Positions 1-8,282 of a stretch of 64,000 bases of DNA are shown in pieces. Position 1 is the first letter of the stretch. Each line of letters begins with the position of its first letter. The notes beneath the pieces were generated by a model. It was not told where the DNA came from. It ran no database searches and worked only from the letters and a program-made list of their open reading frames with translations. Source of the stretch: JAWMQL01 sp033283165 (lineage in GTDB: Bacteria > Pseudomonadota > Gammaproteobacteria > Pseudomonadales > Halieaceae). Position numbers and translations under genes: made by a program. The stretch spans positions 124,001-188,000 of the forward strand of contig JAWMQL010000007.1 of NCBI GenBank assembly GCA_033283165.1. Direction: 5' to 3'.

Positions 1-360
1 TATGTGCAGAGTGATCCCATCGGGTTGGGTGGTGGACTGAATACTTATAGTTATGTGGATTCCAATCCTTGGAAATACTCCGATCGTTTGGGCCTGCGAA
101 GAGTTGGCCAGCCTAGGGTTCCCGACAATAAGGGACCGGAAAGTGTTAGCTGTCTCCAGCGGTGCCAAGGTGACGTTATCGCTCAAAGCCTGATAACTGA
201 CGTTGCGATATTTTTCTTTCCTCAAGCAAAGATTGGCCAGCTCTTGTTTAAAGCCGGCGCTGGTGCATCAGCAGTTGGCTCTACCGCCTACTCATTAGCA
301 AGCTGTGTACTGAAATGTGATGGTGAAGACGATCAGGATTTGTGCGGTACTGAACAATGA
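1..360 (+). CDS. Rhs-family protein, C-terminal end (5' partial)
   Basis: The frame is open from base 1, so the gene begins upstream of the window. The first 30 or so residues carry the classic end of the Rhs core (SDPIGLGGGLNTYSYVDSNP, then DRLGL). Rhs proteins are large YD-repeat shells that deliver a variable C-terminal toxin. The residues after DRLGL (about 85) would be that variable tip. It has Cys-rich stretches (SCLQRCQGD, SCVLKCDGEDDQDLC) and a hydrophobic middle segment; I recognise no toxin domain. The stop overlaps the next start by 4 nt (ATGA), as in toxin-immunity pairs. Base composition is AT-richer than the downstream backbone. Confidence 0.85.
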   Translation, partial: YVQSDPIGLGGGLNTYSYVDSNPWKYSDRLGLRRVGQPRVPDNKGPESVSCLQRCQGDVIAQSLITDVAIFFFPQAKIGQLLFKAGAGASAVGSTAYSLASCVLKCDGEDDQDLCGTEQ

Positions 361-623
361 TCTATGTATTTAACTTTGCGCTCTTTTTCTTCGTAACCGG
401 ATGTTTCGTACTATGGTTTGGTAGTAACAACAACATTCGAAACAAGATGGGTGAGAATGCCTTTCTAGTTCTGTCGCTGGGAATTATTGTTGCTGCAAGC
501 TCGTATTTGACCTATTGCATCGTGAGCGGTGAACTCCATCTGTTAAAGCTTCCAGCTTTTGTATGCGGATTAGGGTTGGCGATTTTCATTATTCACTTTA
601 GAAGTAAAGCTGAACGGAGTTGA
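357..623 (+). CDS. Small membrane protein, candidate Rhs immunity protein
   Basis: An 88-residue protein with three predicted membrane segments (about residues 3-21, 34-55 and 63-79) and a basic C-terminus. It starts inside the stop of the Rhs gene (ATGA overlap), so it is translationally coupled to it. Genes directly downstream of an Rhs toxin tip usually encode the cognate immunity protein, and a membrane-embedded one would fit a toxin acting on the membrane. I recognise no family. The function is inferred only from position and size. Confidence 0.6.
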   Translation: MIYVFNFALFFFVTGCFVLWFGSNNNIRNKMGENAFLVLSLGIIVAASSYLTYCIVSGELHLLKLPAFVCGLGLAIFIIHFRSKAERS

Positions 624-656
624 GTCCTGCTGGATTTTAGATAACACAAAAGGGCA

Positions 657-687
657 GGAAGCTCCGCAGGGCTTTCTTTATATTTTC
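657..687 (+). terminator. Possible intrinsic terminator after the Rhs pair
   Basis: A six-pair stem (GGAAGC with GCTTTC, one G-U pair) around an 8-nt loop, followed by a T-rich stretch. It sits 34 nt after the small membrane gene. The rest of the 624-865 gap shows no gene. Confidence 0.4.
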
Positions 688-865
688 AAATCTAAGTTTA
701 GTAATATTTGCTGCCATACTCATTCTTCGCGAGTCCGTTCAATAACCTGGGATACTGGCTGTGTATACCGCCCTGGGGAGGTATTCGAACCCTATTGTGC
801 CCCCCTCTAAGAGTCAGTATGCTCGGCCCTCTCTACTATGTAATGTGTCGCTCAATTTTTGATCA

Positions 866-1621
866 ATGACATACTGTCTCGCCATCAAACTGGATGAGGG
901 CCTGGTGTTCTGCTCCGACTCCCGGACGAACGCCGGCCCCGACCGGGTGAGTACCTACAGCAAAATGCACCGGTTTTCGGTGCCCTACGACCGCTCGCTG
1001 GTACTCCTGACCGCTGGCAACCTGGCCACCACCCAGGCTGTGGTCACCCATATCCAGCGCGACCTGGAAGAAATGGACGAAGACAGTTTCAACATCCTGA
1101 AGGCACGCTATGTCGAGCAAGTCGCGGACTACGTGGGCGAGATCAGCCTGAAGGAGCAGTCCAAGCATAGCGACGAGGGCGGTCCCAACGCGGGCTTCAA
1201 CGCCACGGCGACCTTCATCGTTGGAGGACAGATCAAGGGGCAGCCACCGGAACTCTACCTCGTCTATCCGGAGGGCAACCATATCATTCCCTCGGAAGAG
1301 CACCCCTACCTGCAGATCGGCGAAACCAAGTACGGCAAGCCCATTCTGGACCGCATCGTGCGGTCAGACACCCCGATGGAAACCGCTATCCGCTGCGCGT
1401 TGGTATCGGTCGACTCCACCATGCGCTCCAACGCGACGGTGGGACCGCCCGTCGAGTGCCTGTTCTACGCCAAGGACTCCCTGCAGCCGCACGAACGCTA
1501 CTACAAACTGAAAGAAAACCACCCCTACCTGACAAAGTTGCGCAAGAGCTGGGAACAGAATATCCGCGAGGCGTTCGACAAACTGCCCCCTATCAGCGAA
1601 ATCCCCTCAGACGACAAATAA
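866..1621 (+). CDS. Anbu-type proteasome-like peptidase
   Basis: A 251-residue Ntn-hydrolase of the Anbu (ancestral beta subunit) group, usual length for the family. The start is fixed by chemistry: Met1 is followed by Thr2, which becomes the N-terminal nucleophile. Asp18 and Lys33 (17 and 32 counted from the Thr) match the proteasome Asp17/Lys33 pair. The stretch GLVFCSDSRTNAG is typical of Anbu. No clear Shine-Dalgarno precedes the ATG. It is convergent with the metallopeptidase gene, the two 3' ends overlapping by 29 nt. Its neighbours are the alpha-E and circularly permuted ATP-grasp genes known to travel with Anbu. The physiological substrate is unknown; this cluster is usually discussed as a peptide-synthesis or modification system. 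Confidence 0.92.
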   Translation: MTYCLAIKLDEGLVFCSDSRTNAGPDRVSTYSKMHRFSVPYDRSLVLLTAGNLATTQAVVTHIQRDLEEMDEDSFNILKARYVEQVADYVGEISLKEQSKHSDEGGPNAGFNATATFIVGGQIKGQPPELYLVYPEGNHIIPSEEHPYLQIGETKYGKPILDRIVRSDTPMETAIRCALVSVDSTMRSNATVGPPVECLFYAKDSLQPHERYYKLKENHPYLTKLRKSWEQNIREAFDKLPPISEIPSDDK

Positions 1622-2585
1622 CGTCGTCCACAAACTCCAGCTTCCCTTCCACCATGCTGTTGATCACAAACGGGTAGGCATCTCCCCGGCCCACACTGCG
1701 GTTCAACTCGTTGAGGGTAATACTCAGGTCGCGCCACAGCGCGATGCGCTGCCTGATATCCATATCTTCCGGCCAATGCTTGGAGACCCCGTGGGCGGCG
1801 GCGGTTTCCAGGGCATCGTAGATGTGCAGGTAGTGGCCCCAGGTCTCGGCCCAGTCCTCCACCGGGTGCGCGCTGGCATAGGCACTGATATAGAAGTCAC
1901 GCCAACGGTCCGGCGCACCCTCGCTGTAGTGCAGGGCCAGGGCGGCGCTGTAATCCCGGGCCGGGTCACCGAATACCTCCTGGAACCGGCCCTGCAGGTC
2001 CTGATCCGGGTCGAGCCGTTGCCAGTAATAATGGCCCGATTCGTGCCGCAGGTGCCCGAGCACCGTGCGGTAGTCCTCCCCGAGTTCTTCCTTGGTGGTG
2101 ATGCGCGCCACCTCGTCCGCCTCCAGCGCGTTGATGGTGATGATGCCTCCGAGGTAGCCGGTTGAAACAAAGCTTTCGGGGAACTGCTCACGGCTGCGCG
2201 CGTCCTCGATGAAATCCAGCAGCAGGCCGCGTTTCGGGTCACGCCAGCCGTCTATCAGGGGCAGGCCCAGGCGCATCAGGGTGAAGAACAGGCGCTTCTT
2301 GCCCTCTTCCAGCCGATGCCACCGAATCCGGTTACCCGGCAGGGACTGGTTGGGTACGGTGCGATTGAACTGGCAGGCGCGACACAGGGGATGGTTGTCC
2401 TCCTCGTCCAGCAGCCAGTTGCAGACGCCGAATTCCAGGCCGTTGTTGCACAGCCGGCTCTGGTCCGACAGGGCCGCCATCTCCATGGTCTGGGGGTCGA
2501 ATCCAAGGAAGCGATTGCAACCCAGGCATTTCCGGGTATCGAAAAATACCTGGCTTCCGCAATCACAGTAAAAGCGTTTCACCAC
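1593..2585 (-). CDS. Zinc-ribbon putative metallopeptidase (Peptidase_Mx/COG4307-like)
   Basis: A 330-residue protein. The N-terminal zinc ribbon has Cys7, Cys9, Cys20 and Cys23, and a second Cys set lies near 46, 55, 68 and 71. The zincin motif HESGH is at 181-185, preceded by a helix-like TVLGHLR, and supports a metallopeptidase fold. Family members are commonly encoded beside alpha-E and ATP-grasp genes; here this gene holds the place often taken by a transglutaminase-like protein. Two GTG codons in tandem (2585 and 2582) could start it; GGAG lies 6 nt before the second. It follows the alpha-E gene by 16 nt, so it is the last gene of a three-gene operon. Confidence 0.85.
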   Translation of the reverse strand: MVKRFYCDCGSQVFFDTRKCLGCNRFLGFDPQTMEMAALSDQSRLCNNGLEFGVCNWLLDEEDNHPLCRACQFNRTVPNQSLPGNRIRWHRLEEGKKRLFFTLMRLGLPLIDGWRDPKRGLLLDFIEDARSREQFPESFVSTGYLGGIITINALEADEVARITTKEELGEDYRTVLGHLRHESGHYYWQRLDPDQDLQGRFQEVFGDPARDYSAALALHYSEGAPDRWRDFYISAYASAHPVEDWAETWGHYLHIYDALETAAAHGVSKHWPEDMDIRQRIALWRDLSITLNELNRSVGRGDAYPFVINSMVEGKLEFVDDVICRLRGFR

Positions 2586-2601
2586 TTACTCCGGGGGAGG
2601 A

Positions 2602-3534
2602 TTACTCAGGCTGGAACCAGGCCCGGGTAATCGCGTCGTTGATGTCGATGAGTTGAGCCTGGAACTGGTCAATGAACTGGTGCAGCTGTTCACGCGTCAT
2701 TTTCTCCGGGTCAAAGCGGGACAATTTACGCGAGCTGCGCTCTACCAGGCGGACCGCTTCGGCATTCTTGCGCAGTGGTTTCAGCCCCTCACGCAGGCCC
2801 TTCAGGCAATAACACACCGAGCGCGGCAGCGTGGGTTCCTTGAACATGAACGCCACCACCGGGTTACTTTCGAGCATCGGCCCGACCTTACGGCGATAGG
2901 CGCCCAGCGCCGACAGCGCCTGCAACAAGTTGCTCCACAGCAGGGGATCAATGGCGGCAAACGCCCCCTCCCGGTCGAGGATATCCTTGGCGCCCACATC
3001 GATGATGCGGGTGGTCATATCCGACCGCTCCAGCAACTGGCCCAGTTTCAGGAAGCCCGCGGCGTGATCCCGCGGCAGGGAGGTCAACAACAGCCCGTTG
3101 AGGCGCTGGCAGCGGCCCACGATCTCGTCCAGGAAGGTCTGCCGGTTGCGCCGGCCGACCGACTTTTCCGCCATCTCCCGGCAATACAGGTGCAACTCGT
3201 TGACCTGCTCCCAACCCTCCTCGGGCAACACATCGCGCGTGGTGCGCACGTTTTCACGGGCAGCGCTAATCGCGAAGGGAATGCTGCAGGTCACCTCGGC
3301 CTCGGCGATCAAAAACCGCAACACATTCTGTTCATTGGCGACACGGAAACGACCGTAGAACTCCGGGTCCGCGTCCAGGATGCGTATCAGCACGTCCCAG
3401 CCGGGCTCGGAACCGCGCGGAATATCCATGATCAGGTGGTGGTAGGCAGCCACCAGCCGGGCCGTGTCCTCCACCCGTTCCATGTAGCGCGCGGTCCAGT
3501 AGAGGCGCTCGGCCACCCGCGACAGCATGCTCAT
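2602..3534 (-). CDS. Alpha-E domain protein (COG2307)
   Basis: A 310-residue all-helical protein beginning MSMLSRVAERLYWTARYMER, the standard opening of the alpha-E family. The frame is open further upstream, but that part is antisense noise of the ATP-grasp gene. The ATG at 3534 overlaps the ATP-grasp stop as ATGA, so translation is coupled. Alpha-E proteins have no established activity; their constant link to circularly permuted ATP-grasp enzymes and Anbu suggests a partner or scaffold in amide-bond formation on a peptide. That role is inference from the family context. Confidence 0.9.
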   Translation of the reverse strand: MSMLSRVAERLYWTARYMERVEDTARLVAAYHHLIMDIPRGSEPGWDVLIRILDADPEFYGRFRVANEQNVLRFLIAEAEVTCSIPFAISAARENVRTTRDVLPEEGWEQVNELHLYCREMAEKSVGRRNRQTFLDEIVGRCQRLNGLLLTSLPRDHAAGFLKLGQLLERSDMTTRIIDVGAKDILDREGAFAAIDPLLWSNLLQALSALGAYRRKVGPMLESNPVVAFMFKEPTLPRSVCYCLKGLREGLKPLRKNAEAVRLVERSSRKLSRFDPEKMTREQLHQFIDQFQAQLIDINDAITRAWFQPE

Positions 3535-4979
3535 GCCTTGTCCTCCACGATCCAGGTGTCCTTGCTGCCCCCGCCCTGGGACGAGTTGACCACCAGGGAC
3601 CCTTTCACCAGGGCCACCCGGGTCAGCCCCCCGGGGGTAACCCAGCTGTGCTTGCCCTGCAGGATGAACGGTCGCAGGTCCAGGTGACGGGGCTCGACGG
3701 CGTCGTCGCAATAGGTGGGAGCGGTGGACAGGGACAGGGTCGGTTGCGCGATGTAATTGCGCGGGTCGGCTTCGATGAGTTTCGCAAACTTGCGCCGGGT
3801 CGCCTGGGTGGCATGGGGCCCCACCATCAGGCCGTAGCCTCCCGATTCGTTGGCGGGTTTGACCACCAGCTTGTCCAGGTTCTCGAGCACGTACTCGCGG
3901 TCTTTGTCGCGCATGCACAGGTAGGTAGGCACGCTGGCAACCACCGGCTCTTCCTTGAGGTAATAGCGAATCATGTCCGGCACGTAGGCATAGACCACCT
4001 TGTCATCCGCCACGCCCGCCCCGGGCGCGTTGGCGATGGCGACATTGCCGGCCTTCCAGGCGCGCATCAGGCCCGCCACGCCCAGCACGGAATCCTCGCG
4101 GAAGGCTTCCGGGTCCATGAAGTCCTCGTCGATGCGGCGGTAGATGACATCCACCTGCATCGGACCGTCCACCGTGCGCATGTAACAGCTGTCGTCATCA
4201 TCGACGAACAGGTCAGAGCCCTCCACCAGTTCCGCCCCCATGCCCTGGGCCAGGAACGCGTGCTCGAAGTAGGCCGAGTTATAGATACCCGGGGTCAGCA
4301 CCACGATACAGGGGCGGCGCTGGTGCCGGGGCGACAGCGACGCCAGGGTCTGGTACAGCCGGGTCGGGTAGTCGTCCACCGGGAGGATGGAGTAGTTCTC
4401 GAACAACTCGGGCAGAACGCGCTTGGTGATCTCGCGGTTTTCCACCATGTAGGACACGCCCGAGGGCACCCGCAAGTTGTCTTCCAGCACGTAAAACTTG
4501 CCGTCCTTGTTGCGCACCAGGTCCGAGCCGCAGATATGGGCCCAGGCGCCGTAACGCGGTTTCATGCCCTTGCACTGGGGTTTGTAATTGGGGGACTCCA
4601 GCACGATCTCCGCCGGCACGATACCGTCCTTGAGAATTTTCTGGCGATTGTAAATATCGTCGATGAAGCGGTTGAGCGCGCGACTGCGCTGGATCAGGCC
4701 ACGGCTGACCTGCTCCCATTCCTTGCCCGGAATCACCCGCGGAATCAGGTCGAAAGGCCAGGCGCGGTCTATATTGCCGCCCTCCGTGTACACGGTGAAG
4801 GAAATACCCATCTCGCGGATGGCCAGGTCCGCCGCCGCCCGCCGGGAGTCCATCTCCTCGACGTCCAGGTCCTGCAGCATTTTCACCGCGCGCCGGGCCG
4901 CCAGCCGCGGGCGGCCCTTGGGCGTGATCAGCTCGTCGTAGTAGTCGCCGCTATTGTAGGCTTTCCAGCTCTTGTTCAT
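3531..4979 (-). CDS. Circularly permuted ATP-grasp protein (COG2308)
   Basis: A 482-residue protein, full length for the type-2 circularly permuted ATP-grasp family. It carries NRFIDDIYNRQKILKDGIVP, the glycine-rich KPANESGGYGLMVG block, and VLEDNLRVPSGVSYM. ATP-grasp enzymes join a carboxylate to an amine at the cost of ATP; in this family the product is unknown. It heads the minus-strand operon ATP-grasp, alpha-E, Zn peptidase. The 157 nt to the divergent pqqD-like gene would hold both promoters. Confidence 0.92.
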   Translation of the reverse strand: MNKSWKAYNSGDYYDELITPKGRPRLAARRAVKMLQDLDVEEMDSRRAAADLAIREMGISFTVYTEGGNIDRAWPFDLIPRVIPGKEWEQVSRGLIQRSRALNRFIDDIYNRQKILKDGIVPAEIVLESPNYKPQCKGMKPRYGAWAHICGSDLVRNKDGKFYVLEDNLRVPSGVSYMVENREITKRVLPELFENYSILPVDDYPTRLYQTLASLSPRHQRRPCIVVLTPGIYNSAYFEHAFLAQGMGAELVEGSDLFVDDDDSCYMRTVDGPMQVDVIYRRIDEDFMDPEAFREDSVLGVAGLMRAWKAGNVAIANAPGAGVADDKVVYAYVPDMIRYYLKEEPVVASVPTYLCMRDKDREYVLENLDKLVVKPANESGGYGLMVGPHATQATRRKFAKLIEADPRNYIAQPTLSLSTAPTYCDDAVEPRHLDLRPFILQGKHSWVTPGGLTRVALVKGSLVVNSSQGGGSKDTWIVEDKA

Positions 4980-5136
4980 CTTCTTCCCGGACTGCTGTCA
5001 TACCCCTGAGGGTAACGCAACCGGACTGTTTTCGCCACGACGGCCAGCCGCGCAGGCGCCACGCCACGGTGGCGTAGCGCGCCAATTTCGGTACACTGTG
5101 CCCTCGCTGAGCGGCAGCAATAAGACAGGATCGACT

Positions 5137-5418
5137 ATGGATCTCAATAAAACCATCAGCATTTCACCCGACGTGATTTCCCAGGAAGTATCCGGCGAAA
5201 CCGTCCTGCTGGACCTGCAGAGTGAGAACTACCTCGGCCTGGACGAAGTAGGCACGCGCATCTGGCAACTGATCAAGGAAACCCGGGAACTGCAGGTGAT
5301 CTACGACACCCTGCTGCACGAGTACCAGGTGCCCGAGGCCCGGCTCCAGAACGACCTGCAGGTGCTGCTGGGCGAAATCGCCGCGTTGGGCCTGATCAAA
5401 CTGGAAGCCGCGGCGTGA
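5137..5418 (+). CDS. PqqD-like peptide-binding protein, stand-alone
   Basis: A 93-residue protein with the PqqD/RRE pattern: SPDVISQEVSGETVLLDLQS, then YLGLDEVGTRIWQLI, then a helical tail. PqqD-type domains bind the leader of a ribosomal peptide and hand it to a modifying enzyme. The ATG at 5137 has AGGA six nt upstream; the frame stays open upstream but without features. No radical-SAM enzyme, precursor peptide or PQQ gene is visible nearby. The molybdopterin oxidoreductase begins 10 nt downstream, so they probably share a transcript. Confidence 0.8.
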   Translation: MDLNKTISISPDVISQEVSGETVLLDLQSENYLGLDEVGTRIWQLIKETRELQVIYDTLLHEYQVPEARLQNDLQVLLGEIAALGLIKLEAAA

Positions 5419-5428
5419 GGACAACACC

Positions 5429-7537
5429 GTGAGCCGCCAGACCCACTACCGCGCCTGCCATCTCTGCGAAGCGATTTGCGGCCTGGTGATCGAAACCGAC
5501 GGCTCGCAGATTGTCTCGATCAAGGGCGACAAAAACGATCCCCTGTCGCGCGGCCATATCTGTCCCAAGGCGGTGGCCCTCAAGGACCTGCACGAGGACC
5601 CGGACCGGCTGCGGCGGCCGATCAAGCGCGTGGGCCCCGACCGTTGGGAAGAGATCAGCTGGGACGAGGCGCTGGATACCACCGCCCGGCGGCTGGTGGA
5701 GATTCGCCAGCACCACGGGGTGAATGCCGTGGGCATCTACCTGGGTAATCCCACCGTGCACAACTACGGCATGATGACCCACCAGGGGCTGCTATTTAAG
5801 CACTTTCGCAGCAACAACCGTTTTTCCGCCACCAGCGTCGACCAGCTGCCCCATCACCTGGCGGCGCTGTGGCTGTTCGGGCACAAGAACCTGTTCCCCA
5901 TCCCCGACATCGACCGCACGGACTACTTCCTGATGCTGGGCGCCAATCCCATCGCCTCCAACGGCAGCATCTGGACCGTGCCGGACGTGCGCAAGCGGAT
6001 CAAGGCGCTCAAGGCGCGCGGCGGCAAACTGGTGGTCATCGACCCCCGGCGCACAGAAACCGCCGAACTGGCCAGCGAACACCACTTCATCCGCCCCGGT
6101 ACCGACGCCCTGCTGCTGGCGGCGATCCTCAATACCCTGTTCACCGAGCAACTCGCCGACCCGGGGCTGCTCGCGCCTTTTACCGATGGCCTGGCCGAGG
6201 TGGCCAGCGCCGTGCAGGGATTTACCCCGGAACTGGCCGCCAGGCACACCGGTATCGATGCCGACACCATCCGCCGCCTGGCGCGGGAACTGGCCGCTGC
6301 CGACGCCGGTATCTGCTATGGCCGGCTGGGTGTCTCGGTGGTGAGTTTCGGCGCCCTCAACCAGTGGCTGATCGGCCTGATCAATATCGCCACCGGCAAC
6401 CTCGACAAACCCGGCGGCAGCCTGTTCACCAGCCCGGCGCTGGACCAGGTGGACGGCAGCAGTCCGGGCGGTTTCGGGCGTCACCACAGCCGTGTGCGGG
6501 GCCTGCCCGAATTCGACCGGGAACTGCCGGTGGCGACCCTGGCGGAGGAAATCAGCACCCCCGGCGAGGGCCAGATCCGGGCCCTGTTCACCGGTGCGGG
6601 CAACCCGGTGCTGTCCACGCCCAACGGCCGGCAGCTGGAGGCGGCCCTGGACCAGCTCGATTTCATGGTCAGCCTCGACCCCTACCTGAATGAAACCACC
6701 CGCCACGCGCACATCATCCTGCCGCCCACCTCGCCGCTGGAGCACGATCACTACGACCTGGCCTTCCACCTCAACGCCATGCGCAACACGGTCCGCTTCA
6801 ACGAGGCCCTGTTCGAACCGCCGGAGGATGCCCTGCACGACTGGCAGATCTTTACCGGCCTGGCCAACCGGGTGGCGACCCTGCTGGGCGAGGACGCCCA
6901 GCCCGAGACACCCCCTGCGGCCATGATCGACCTGGGGCTGCAATTCGGCCCCTACGGCCAGAACAGCGAATGGGCGCTGGACCTGGACAAGGTGCGGGCC
7001 CAACCCTCGGGGATCGACCTGGGCCCCCTGCAGCCGCAGTTGCCCCGGCGCCTGAAAACCCCGGAGCAGCGCATCAACTGTGCCACGCCGGCGGCCCTGG
7101 CCGACCTGCAACGGCTGGCGGCGGAATTCAGCGGCGCCGCGGACACCGGGCTGCGCCTGATCGGCCGTCGCCACGTGCGCTCCAATAATTCCTGGATGCA
7201 CAACTTCCGCCGGCTGGTGAAGGGCCGTGAACGCTGCACCCTGCTGATGCACCCCCAGGACATGGCGGCGCGCGGTATCAGCGACGGCAATCCCGTTACC
7301 GTCAGTACCCGGACCGGCTCCGTCACCGTGCCGGTCGAGGCCAGCGACAGCATGATGCCCGGCGCCATCAGCCTGCCCCACGGCTATGGCCACAGCCGTG
7401 AGGGCATCCGCATGCACATAGCACAGGCCCATGCCGGCGTCAGCTGCAACGACATCACCGACGAACTGGCCCTGGACGCGCTGTCAGGCAATGCCGCACT
7501 CAACGGCGTGCCGGCCGAGGTTGCGGCCGCCAGCTGA
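5429..7537 (+). CDS. Molybdopterin-dependent oxidoreductase (formate dehydrogenase/nitrate reductase superfamily)
   Basis: A 702-residue protein starting at GTG. The N-terminal [4Fe-4S] site is Cys10, Cys13, Cys17 and Cys45. The molybdopterin domains follow (FLMLGANPIASNG, VVIDPRRTETAELA), and the C-terminal MGD-binding domain contains RHVRSNNSWMHNFRRL and SLPHGYGHSREG. No in-frame TGA suggests selenocysteine; the Mo-ligand region is around SATSVDQLPHH, so the ligand is not a Cys. No Tat signal is seen, so it is probably cytoplasmic. The substrate cannot be told from sequence. Stand-alone versions are common in Pseudomonas-like bacteria. Confidence 0.9.
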   Translation: MSRQTHYRACHLCEAICGLVIETDGSQIVSIKGDKNDPLSRGHICPKAVALKDLHEDPDRLRRPIKRVGPDRWEEISWDEALDTTARRLVEIRQHHGVNAVGIYLGNPTVHNYGMMTHQGLLFKHFRSNNRFSATSVDQLPHHLAALWLFGHKNLFPIPDIDRTDYFLMLGANPIASNGSIWTVPDVRKRIKALKARGGKLVVIDPRRTETAELASEHHFIRPGTDALLLAAILNTLFTEQLADPGLLAPFTDGLAEVASAVQGFTPELAARHTGIDADTIRRLARELAAADAGICYGRLGVSVVSFGALNQWLIGLINIATGNLDKPGGSLFTSPALDQVDGSSPGGFGRHHSRVRGLPEFDRELPVATLAEEISTPGEGQIRALFTGAGNPVLSTPNGRQLEAALDQLDFMVSLDPYLNETTRHAHIILPPTSPLEHDHYDLAFHLNAMRNTVRFNEALFEPPEDALHDWQIFTGLANRVATLLGEDAQPETPPAAMIDLGLQFGPYGQNSEWALDLDKVRAQPSGIDLGPLQPQLPRRLKTPEQRINCATPAALADLQRLAAEFSGAADTGLRLIGRRHVRSNNSWMHNFRRLVKGRERCTLLMHPQDMAARGISDGNPVTVSTRTGSVTVPVEASDSMMPGAISLPHGYGHSREGIRMHIAQAHAGVSCNDITDELALDALSGNAALNGVPAEVAAAS

Positions 7538-7604
7538 ACGCAGATCACAGCCACAACCCGAATAGGGTAAACTCGGCAAAAACCAAAACACGGGGACGGG
7601 AACC

Positions 7605-8207
7605 ATGGAAATTTCCACAATCGTTTTCTGGCTGATCCTGCTGGGGCTGGTGCTGTATATCGTCGGCATCTTCAACCGGCTGGTCACCCTGAAGAACCGC
7701 TACCTCAACGCTTTCGCCCAGATCGAGGTGCAACTGAAGCGCCGTTACGACCTGATCCCCAACCTGGTGGAAACCGCCAAGGGCTATCTAAGCCACGAAC
7801 GCGAAACCCTGGAAGCCGTCATCGAGGCCCGCAACGAGGCCGCGGCGATCCTCAAGGGCATGGCCGACGGGCACATCGGCAGCGGCGACATGGCCAAACT
7901 CGCCAGCGCCGAATCCGCCCTGCAGGGTGCCCTGGGCAAGCTGAACGTGACCCTGGAAGCCTACCCGGACCTGAAGGCGAACGAGAACATGATGCAGCTG
8001 TCCGAAGAAATCACCACCACCGAAAACCGCGTGGCGTACGCGCGGCAGGGCTATAACGACGCGGTGATGACCTACAACAGCTACCGCCAGAGTTTCCCGC
8101 CAGTGGCGCTGGCCGCGACCTTCGGCCACCCGGCCGATGCCGAGTTGCTGGAGTTCGCCGACTCGGAGCAGATCCAGGAAGCGCCCAAGGTTTCTTTCAG
8201 CCAGTAG
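7605..8207 (+). CDS. lemA: LemA family protein
   Basis: A 200-residue protein with one N-terminal membrane helix (about residues 5-24) followed by the LemA signature: NRLVTLKNRYLNAFAQIEVQ, then LKRRYDLIPNLVETAKGY and the C-terminal ENRVAYARQGYNDAVMTYN. Family members are membrane-anchored helical bundles with the bulk of the protein outside the cytoplasmic membrane; the precise role is unclear. It is followed by a membrane M48 peptidase, a frequent LemA partner. GGGA precedes the ATG. Confidence 0.93.
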   Translation: MEISTIVFWLILLGLVLYIVGIFNRLVTLKNRYLNAFAQIEVQLKRRYDLIPNLVETAKGYLSHERETLEAVIEARNEAAAILKGMADGHIGSGDMAKLASAESALQGALGKLNVTLEAYPDLKANENMMQLSEEITTTENRVAYARQGYNDAVMTYNSYRQSFPPVALAATFGHPADAELLEFADSEQIQEAPKVSFSQ

Positions 8208-8215
8208 GGTGGCGA

Positions 8216-8274
8216 ACGGGACATGGATGCCCGAAAAGAGGGGCAGGCGCTCCCCGCCTGTGCGGGGGTCCCGT
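8216..8274. repeat. Hairpin-forming spacer between lemA and the M48 gene
   Basis: Outer arms ACGGGAC (8216-8222) and GTCCCGT (8268-8274) enclose an inner GC-rich hairpin around CAGGCG/CGCCTG-type words. It resembles a REP-like element. Whether it lowers or stabilises downstream mRNA cannot be told. Confidence 0.45.
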
Positions 8275-8282
8275 AACACATC

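Noticed and set aside
775..815. A TTCGAA word resembling a tRNA T-loop
   Set aside because: The flanking bases do not pair as a T-stem and no acceptor or anticodon arm is visible on either strand.
2602..3918. Longer alpha-E protein with a 128-residue N-terminal extension
   Set aside because: The extension is low-complexity antisense of the ATP-grasp gene; the family starts at MSMLSRVAERLYW with an ATGA overlap.
5792..7432. A 546-codon open frame on the minus strand opposite the molybdopterin oxidoreductase
   Set aside because: It lies antisense to a clear Mo-enzyme and shows only shadow composition; no domain recognised.
5429..7537. Possible selenocysteine in the Mo enzyme
   Set aside because: There is no in-frame TGA and the Mo-ligand region has no Cys or Sec candidate.
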